This document shows positions 60,301 through 64,000 of a DNA stretch of 64,000 bases, piece by piece. Below the pieces are notes generated by a model. The model ran no database searches. It saw only the letters and a program-made list of their open reading frames with translations, and had not been told where the DNA came from. Position 1 is the first letter of the stretch; each line of letters starts with the position of its first letter. Both the position numbers and the translations under genes were made by a program. The stretch is from Inia geoffrensis (taxonomy: Eukaryota; Chordata; Mammalia; Artiodactyla; Iniidae), in NCBI GenBank assembly GCA_036417435.1, contig CM070901.1:5368001-5432000 (forward strand), written 5' to 3'.

Positions 60301-62295
60301 TTTCGTGTCTGTCCCCAGTGGGTAAGGTTGTTTCAGTCGGTTGTGTAGGCTTCCTGGTGGAGGGGACTAGTGCCTGTGTACTGGTGGGTGAGGCTTGATT
60401 TTGTCTTTTTGGTGGGCAGGTCCACGTCTGGTGGTGTGTTTTGGGGTGTCTGTGACCTTATTATGCTTTTAGGCAGCCTCTCTGCTAATGGGTGAAGTTG
60501 TATTCCTGTCTTGCTAGTTGTTTGGCATAGGATGTCCCGCACTGTAAGTTGCTGATCTTTTAGTGGAGCTGGGTCTTAGCACTGAGATGGAGATCTCTGG
60601 GAGAGCTCTCACCAATTGATATTATGTAAGGCCGGGAGGTCTCTGTTGGTCCAATGTCCTGAACTTGGCTTTCCCACCTCAGAGGCACAGCCCTGATGCC
60701 TGGCTAGAGCACCAAGAGCCTGTCCTCCACATGGCTCAGAATAAAAGGGAGAAAAGAAAGAGGAAAGAAAAAAAGAAAGAAAAGAAAAAGAAAGAAAGAA
60801 AGAAAGAAAGAAAGAAAAAATAAAGTTATTAAAATAAAAAATTATTTTAAAAAGTTACTTAAAAGTAATAAAAAAAAAAAAGAAAGAAAGAGCAACCAAA
60901 GAAAAAACAAATCCACCAATGGTAACAAGAGCTAAAAACTATACTAAAAAATAAAGAAACAAACAAAAAAAGGACAGACAGAACCCTAGGACAAATGGTA
61001 AAAGCCAAACTACACAGACAGCATCTCACACAGAAGCATAACATACCCACTCAGAAAAAGAGAAAAAAGGGAAAAAAAATATAAATATCATTGCTCCCAA
61101 AGTCCACCTCCTCAATTTGGGATGATTCATTGTCTCTTCACGTATTCCACAGATGCAGGGTACATCAAGTTGATTGTGGAGATTTAATCCGCTGTTCCTG
61201 AGGCTGCTGGGAGAGATTTCCCTTTCTCTTCTTTGTTCGCACAGCTCTCGGGGCTCAGCTTTGGATGCAGCCCCGCCTCTGCGTGTAGGTCACCTGAGGG
61301 CGTCTGTTCTTCGCTCAGACAGGACGGGGTTAAAGGAGCCGCTGATTCAGGGGCTCTGGCTCACTCAGGCCGGGAGGGAGGGAGGGGCACGGAGTGCGGG
61401 GTGGGCCTGCGGCGGCTGAGGCCAGCATGACATTGCACCAGCATGAGGCACGCTGTGCGTTCTCCCAGGGAAGTTGTCCCTGGATCCCGGGACCCTGGCA
61501 GTGGCAGGCTGCACAGGCTCCCCGAAAGCGGGGTGTGGATAGTGACCTGTGCTCGCACACAGGTCTCTTGGTGGCGGCAGCAGCAGCCTTAGCGTCTCAT
61601 GCCCGTCTCTGTGGTCCGCGCTGTTAGCCGTGGCTCGCGCCCGTCTCTGGAGGTCCTTTAAGCAGCGCTCTTAATCCCCTCTCTTCGCGTACCAGGAAAC
61701 AATGAGGGAAGAAAAAGTCTCTTGCCTCTTCGGCAGGTCCAGACCTTTTTCCAGACTCCCCTCCAGCCAGCTGTGGTGCACTAGCCCCCTTCAGGTTGTG
61801 TTCACGCAGTGGTGCCTCTCTTCCTTGCAATGTGATAATAACAATTTCAATAACTATGTGTATTCTCTTCACAGGGTAATATTAAAAACAGATAAAGAAG
61901 ATAACATTTTAATGAAATACGTGATTTACAGAATTACAGTATATGCTTTCATTTTGTAAAAAAGACAGTTGGCCAGCAATTTTGTTGTTATCTACCAAAA
62001 GGTTTAGACATCTGCTATATTTTAGGGGAGGCTAGTTTTACAAGCTCATTTATTTCCATGTTATCACATGATGTTGACCCCGCCACTGACTTACTGAAGC
62101 ACCGTGGTTCTGGGGACCATCCTGCTGCCGTACACGTGGTCTGGGCCTCTTGTTTCCCAGTTACAGTTGTGTAACCAACCAAGCAGGAAAATGACAGATT
62201 TTGGCTTATGCTCATTGGAAAGTAATAACTTTCAAAAGTATAGTAATATTGGGCAATCCTTCCATTTTCCACATTTGGAAAACCACAGGGTTTCT
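30345..62295 (-). CDS. F13B: F13B, coagulation factor XIII B (carrier) subunit, exons 2-12, spliced
   Basis: Coding join on the minus strand: 62295-62095, 53376-53191, 52074-51898, 51528-51352, 48713-48534, 48441-48256, 47146-46964, 43464-43264, 42534-42352, 31761-31551, 30378-30345 (1919 bases; 638 codons and the stop after a split first codon). F13B is a secreted plasma protein of ten Sushi (CCP) domains that carries and protects the factor XIII A transglutaminase; domain 1 is implicated in A-subunit binding and domains 4 and 9 in dimerisation (literature). Seen here: one Sushi domain per exon, each with four cysteines and a late tryptophan or equivalent; all exons join in the same phase; no stop or frameshift. 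N-glycosylation sequons NYS (domain 3) and NGS (domain 9) are kept. Exon 1 (signal peptide) is not found before 64000. The Sushi fold is shared with the CFH/CFHR neighbours, but the residues match F13B, not CFH. Confidence 0.96.
30379..31550 (-). other. F13B intron 11
   Basis: Begins gtaagg and ends ttgtcaag on the minus strand. A/T-rich; no recognised repeat apart from short A and T runs. Confidence 0.6.
31551..31761 (-). CDS. F13B: F13B exon 11, Sushi domain 10
   Basis: 211-bp exon, acceptor ttttttttcag, donor aag|gtaagg. It reads [20 protein letters not shown], then [20 protein letters not shown] and [14 protein letters not shown]. Four cysteines present. The human protein, as I recall it, has CRGDTY where this one has CKRDTY, so no RGD here. 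The exon ends after two bases of a codon, completed by the next exon. Confidence 0.95.
32810..34436 (+). mobile_element. Old L1M/HAL1-like element, left half
   Basis: Degraded L1 5'/ORF1-region sequence (e.g. gaccagcacttctac..., acaagctagaattctgtat). It continues on the far side of the younger L1 at 39526-41850. No open frame. F13B intron 10. Confidence 0.55.
34437..39525 (+). mobile_element. Near full-length but inactive L1, in F13B intron 10 (antisense to the gene)
   Basis: About 5.1 kb, lacking most of the 5' UTR and ending in an A-rich tail. ORF1 survives as a piece at 34706-35194 ([15 protein letters not shown] coiled coil). ORF2 is broken: endonuclease part 35505-36005 ([18 protein letters not shown]), reverse-transcriptase parts 37238-37579 and 37555-37869 ([14 protein letters not shown]), C-terminal parts to about 39320. 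Several frameshifts separate the pieces, so it cannot move by itself. Possible target duplication aagaaaag. Confidence 0.9.
39526..41850 (+). mobile_element. Old L1M, right half (ORF2 relic)
   Basis: Strongly mutated ORF2-type sequence (attagcaaataaaattcaac, tcatcacaaccatgtggg). Same orientation as the left half at 32810-34436, so both probably belong to one element split by the younger L1. Confidence 0.65.
41851..42351 (-). other. F13B intron 10, part next to exon 10
   Basis: About 500 bp with no recognised repeat. Confidence 0.5.
42352..42534 (-). CDS. F13B: F13B exon 10, Sushi domain 9
   Basis: 183-bp exon, acceptor tttttgcag, donor ttgg|gtaaat. It reads [20 protein letters not shown], then [20 protein letters not shown] and [10 protein letters not shown]. 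The NGS sequon matches a human glycosylation site. Second dimerisation domain by literature. Confidence 0.95.
42535..43263 (-). other. F13B intron 9
   Basis: A/T-rich, nothing recognised. Confidence 0.5.
43264..43464 (-). CDS. F13B: F13B exon 9, Sushi domain 8
   Basis: 201-bp exon, acceptor tttgttttacag, donor aaaag|gtaaaa. It reads [20 protein letters not shown], then [20 protein letters not shown] and [13 protein letters not shown]. It resembles a CFHR terminal domain superficially, but the residues match human F13B domain 8. Confidence 0.95.
43465..46963 (-). other. F13B intron 8
   Basis: Contains a short (CA)n (about 43889-43900), a SINE (44102-44282) and old L1 3' fragments on the plus strand (about 44820-45700 and 46790-46930). 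No exon seen besides the flanking ones. Confidence 0.55.
44102..44282 (-). mobile_element. CHR-type SINE without A-tail
   Basis: Antisense copy starting inside the body (cctctcattgttgtggcc) with no T-run, yet bounded by the duplication tgaaccaagtcattt at 44087-44101 and 44283-44297. Confidence 0.9.
46964..47146 (-). CDS. F13B: F13B exon 8, Sushi domain 7
   Basis: 183-bp exon, acceptor ttttcttag, donor ttag|gtaaga. It reads [20 protein letters not shown], then [20 protein letters not shown] and [10 protein letters not shown]. It lies just beside an old L1 3' end (about 46790-46930). Confidence 0.95.
47147..48255 (-). other. F13B intron 7
   Basis: Holds one SINE (47699-47910); otherwise nothing recognised. 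Confidence 0.55.
47699..47910 (+). mobile_element. CHR-type cetacean SINE
   Basis: Complete copy, gggcttccctggtggcgcag to A16. The short duplication aagaaatgag is at 47689-47698 and about 47909-47918. Close to consensus, so young. Confidence 0.93.
48256..48441 (-). CDS. F13B: F13B exon 7, Sushi domain 6
   Basis: 186-bp exon, acceptor cccttttcag, donor gttg|gtatgt. It reads [20 protein letters not shown], then [20 protein letters not shown] and [10 protein letters not shown]. Confidence 0.95.
48534..48713 (-). CDS. F13B: F13B exon 6, Sushi domain 5
   Basis: 180-bp exon. It reads [20 protein letters not shown], then [20 protein letters not shown] and [10 protein letters not shown]. The donor is attg|gttagc. 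The acceptor ends ccataaaag, with purines right before the AG, so it is a weak site; the assignment rests on homology and phase. Confidence 0.92.
48800..49415 (+). mobile_element. MLT1/MaLR-like solo LTR relic
   Basis: The 3' wording is typical of MaLR-type LTRs (tgacccacagaaactgtgag, then caagccgttaagttcgtg and gaaaactaa). GC-richer than its surroundings, which explains the long but meaningless open frames on both strands. No internal retroviral genes. Confidence 0.55.
49590..50090 (+). mobile_element. Ancient interspersed repeat, family uncertain
   Basis: Recognisable wording (ggctgccatgaccaatta, gaaatcaaggtatcagg, tcacatctgcaaagtccc) shared in part with 21008-21320. Common in mammalian genomes; I cannot name the family with certainty. 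Confidence 0.5.
51352..51528 (-). CDS. F13B: F13B exon 5, Sushi domain 4
   Basis: 177-bp exon, acceptor catttttag, donor gaag|gtaatt. It reads [20 protein letters not shown], then [20 protein letters not shown] and [11 protein letters not shown], nearly identical to human. One of the two domains implicated in B-subunit dimerisation. Confidence 0.96.
51898..52074 (-). CDS. F13B: F13B exon 4, Sushi domain 3
   Basis: 177-bp exon, acceptor tttttag, donor gcca|gtaggt. It reads [20 protein letters not shown], then [20 protein letters not shown] and WALTPRCA. The NYS sequon is at the position of a known human F13B glycosylation site. Confidence 0.95.
52075..53190 (-). other. F13B intron 3
   Basis: Contains a long SINE (52448-52809); the remaining sequence is unremarkable. 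Confidence 0.55.
52448..52809 (-). mobile_element. Long CHR-type SINE
   Basis: Antisense, A/T-rich (ATTT)n end then ggctgtgttgggtctttg, ending accagggaagtccct. The duplication ggttatttttaa is at 52436-52447 and 52810-52821. Confidence 0.92.
53191..53376 (-). CDS. F13B: F13B exon 3, Sushi domain 2
   Basis: 186-bp exon, acceptor ttccccacag, donor catg|gtatgt. It reads [20 protein letters not shown], then [13 protein letters not shown] and [13 protein letters not shown]. Not in any long ORF; found by homology and splice sites. Confidence 0.95.
53377..54892 (-). other. F13B intron 2, part next to exon 3
   Basis: Possibly a MIR relic near 54130-54220; otherwise nothing recognised. Confidence 0.45.
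57711..57910 (-). mobile_element. CHR-type SINE nested in L1 ORF2
   Basis: Antisense on the plus strand, so in the same orientation as its host L1. The duplication gttggaagattttt is at 57697-57710 and 57911-57924. It postdates the L1. Confidence 0.93.
60745..60830. repeat. (GAAA)n purine-rich tract
   Basis: Imperfect GAAA/GAAAA units in the L1 5' region, possibly expanded after insertion. Confidence 0.8.
62095..62295 (-). CDS. F13B: F13B exon 2, Sushi domain 1
   Basis: 201-bp exon, acceptor ttctcatttcag, donor ttca|gtaagt. It reads [20 protein letters not shown] and ends [11 protein letters not shown], close to the human mature N-terminus. Cysteines 1-4 are in place. This domain is the one implicated in binding the catalytic A subunit. 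Confidence 0.95.
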
Positions 62296-64000
62296 CTGAA
62301 ATGAGAAAATATCAAGCTGAACACTGAAAAATATATTTAAAACCATACAATTTGTGATCAAGTGACAATAGGTTTTTAAATTCAAAGTGTTTGCAGACAC
62401 TGTACCCAGTACTTATTTTTATTACTTAACATTTTAGGGTATTTTTTGCCAATCCTTTTCAATCAGGAAGTAATCTGCTAGCAACCACAACACCCAACAG
62501 TCAGAATAAATCTGGGCAGGCCAGTTCCTCAGAGAAGCCTTCCCTAACTTTGTCAAACAGCACATTCTAATAGAAACACAAGCCATATATGTATATTTAA
62601 ATTTCTAGCAGGCACATTAATAAAAGGAACAGTTGAAGTTAATTTCAATAACAGATTTTATTTAGCCCAATATACTATAAAAGTATATTATTTTTTTCCT
62701 ACTAAGTCTGAACTCCAGTGTATATTTACACTCATGGCACACCCCAATATGGACTAGTCTCATTTCAAAAGCCACATGTGATTAGTGGCCACTGTATTAT
62801 TGGATGGGAAAGTTCTAGAATAGATGAGGTTCCCCTAAAGATATGCAGTTACAAGTTTTCATATGAATGGCTTTTGTCTTGTTTTGTTTTTTAAGAAAAA
62901 GACAGACAACCAACTGAAAAAAATAAAAGACTTGAGTGAGAACCTTACATTAAACAGTCAGAGGTCTAGCAAAGAGGACTCAGCTTTATCAGTCACCAGG
63001 GAAAGGCAAATTTAAATCACCGTGAGATAGAACCATACATCCACAGGAATGACTGACCTGGAAGAGACAGACTACCCCAGTGCTTGGGGCGGACATGGAG
63101 AAAAGGGAGCTCAAGACCACTGCAAGTAAGAGTGTAAACAGGTACGACCTCTCCTGAGAAAACAGTACGACAGAATATGTACAAACCACGTTGAAAGCAC
63201 ATCTCTGTGCACCCACATGTGTAAGAGAGTGTACCTGGTAAGTCTCTGCATGTGGTACCAACTGGAAGCATCCAAGCGCCCAGTGGCAGCAGAAAAGACA
63301 AACACACGTCAGACTATCCACACAAGGGATATTACACAGCAACACAAGTGTTGATGCTCATGGTGAATCTCACAGACCTATGATTGTCTCCACTGGGCCA
63401 TCTAATTTCCCACTGAGTCCCCTTTATCTTTCTGCCAACCTCACCACCTCCCACCTTCCCCACTTGGGCCACTCCTGGAATAAGGAGCCCCTCCTCCCCT
63501 AGGCTTCAACCCCCCACCCCTCCCCCACTCATTCAACCAAGCCCCCAGCCACTTCCCCTGGGCCCTTGTCACCTCACTGGAGAGCTCAGCCATGGACCTG
63601 CTCCAGGTCCAATGCTCATCTCTCATCAGATGTGCAGGCCGCCTGTGGGTACACTTGCTTGGAACCCCTCCAGCAGGTGCCAGCTGGGTTCTTACCCCTC
63701 AGGAGGACCACTCCGTTCTGGAACCTACCACGGCTGTCAGGCAGAGATAGCCAGGAGAAATGTAGTAAAACGGGAAGTGAAGAACTGGCCTCACTGCAAC
63801 AAAAGGTTGAAGGCAGGGATCGGTGCCGGTGGTAGAATGTGAGGGATGGATGGTTGCTCTCAGGTTCTCAGACTGCATGGTGGGAGGTGCCGTTGCAGTT
63901 ACATCAAGGGACCCTACACCCAGACTTGAGATCCTAGGGTGGTTGGCGCTTTATCTTCTCAAGAGTATCGTGTGGTGGCAGCTCAGAGGATGAGCCCAGC
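62296..64000 (-). other. F13B intron 1, up to the window edge
   Basis: An old L1 fragment (+) lies at about 62875-63380 (ttaaatcaccgtgagatag...). A C/T-rich unique stretch (63400-63700) follows. No ATG-plus-signal-peptide exon with a matching donor was found on the minus strand, so exon 1 should lie beyond 64000. Confidence 0.5.

Larger units (their letters stand above)
54893..61860 (-). mobile_element. Near full-length but inactive L1 with 5' region, in F13B intron 2 (same strand as the gene)
   Basis: About 7 kb. 3' end at 54893-55300, ORF2 pieces from 55300 to 59121 (C-terminal 55300-55878 and 55863-56510; reverse-transcriptase part 57192-57602; endonuclease part 58648-59121), an ORF1 piece at 59582-60127 ([20 protein letters not shown]), then a long 5' region with a (GAAA)n tract and a GC/CpG-rich end (about 61200-61700). 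ORF2 is broken by frameshifts and by a SINE at 57711-57910. The exact 5' end is uncertain. Confidence 0.88.

Noticed and set aside
61174..61872. Cluster of GC-rich open frames on both strands
   Set aside because: This is the L1 5' region; openness follows from GC content, and no protein family is recognised.
62296..64000. Search for F13B exon 1 (signal peptide)
   Set aside because: No ATG followed by a hydrophobic stretch and a donor of the right phase was found on the minus strand; it most likely lies past the window.

Overview
This is mammalian nuclear DNA, almost certainly from a cetacean. The marker is the tRNA-derived CHR-type SINE of whales and dolphins, starting 'gggcttccctggtggcgcag' and ending in an A-run. 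It occurs about twelve times in both orientations, several copies with intact target-site duplications. Artiodactyl-type L1 elements and older MIR, L2 and L1M relics fill most of the rest. Family names for repeats are from memory.

Two protein-coding genes can be read exon by exon. Left (3022-23271, + strand) is the C-terminal part of ASPM, the microcephaly-associated spindle-pole protein: the giant IQ-repeat exon (human exon 18) and the ten exons after it, down to the stop codon and a poly(A) signal. All splice sites are GT-AG, phases match and the frame is open, giving 2107 codons plus the stop. Upstream exons lie outside the window.

Right (30345-62295, - strand) is F13B, the B (carrier) subunit of coagulation factor XIII. 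All ten Sushi domains are present, one per exon, followed by a tiny last coding exon and a poly(A) signal. The signal-peptide exon is not seen and should lie beyond the right edge. The reading frame appears intact: 638 codons plus the stop, starting near the mature N-terminus.

ASPM and F13B point at each other (tail to tail) about 6.7 kb apart. As I recall, human and mouse carry them head to tail on the same strand, so this is either a lineage-specific inversion or an assembly orientation error. It is the most notable structural feature here.

The rest is introns and one intergenic gap. It holds a near full-length but dead L1 (+) nested in an older L1 in F13B intron 10, a near full-length dead L1 (-) with its 5' region in F13B intron 2, a 454-bp mariner-type element with terminal inverted repeats in ASPM intron 25, an MLT1-like LTR relic, microsatellites, and a perfect 17-bp hairpin between the genes. 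Inside the large ASPM exon the IQ repeats keep an exact 219-bp (73-residue) register over eleven consecutive intervals. I see no RNA gene, CRISPR array or novel enzyme system.
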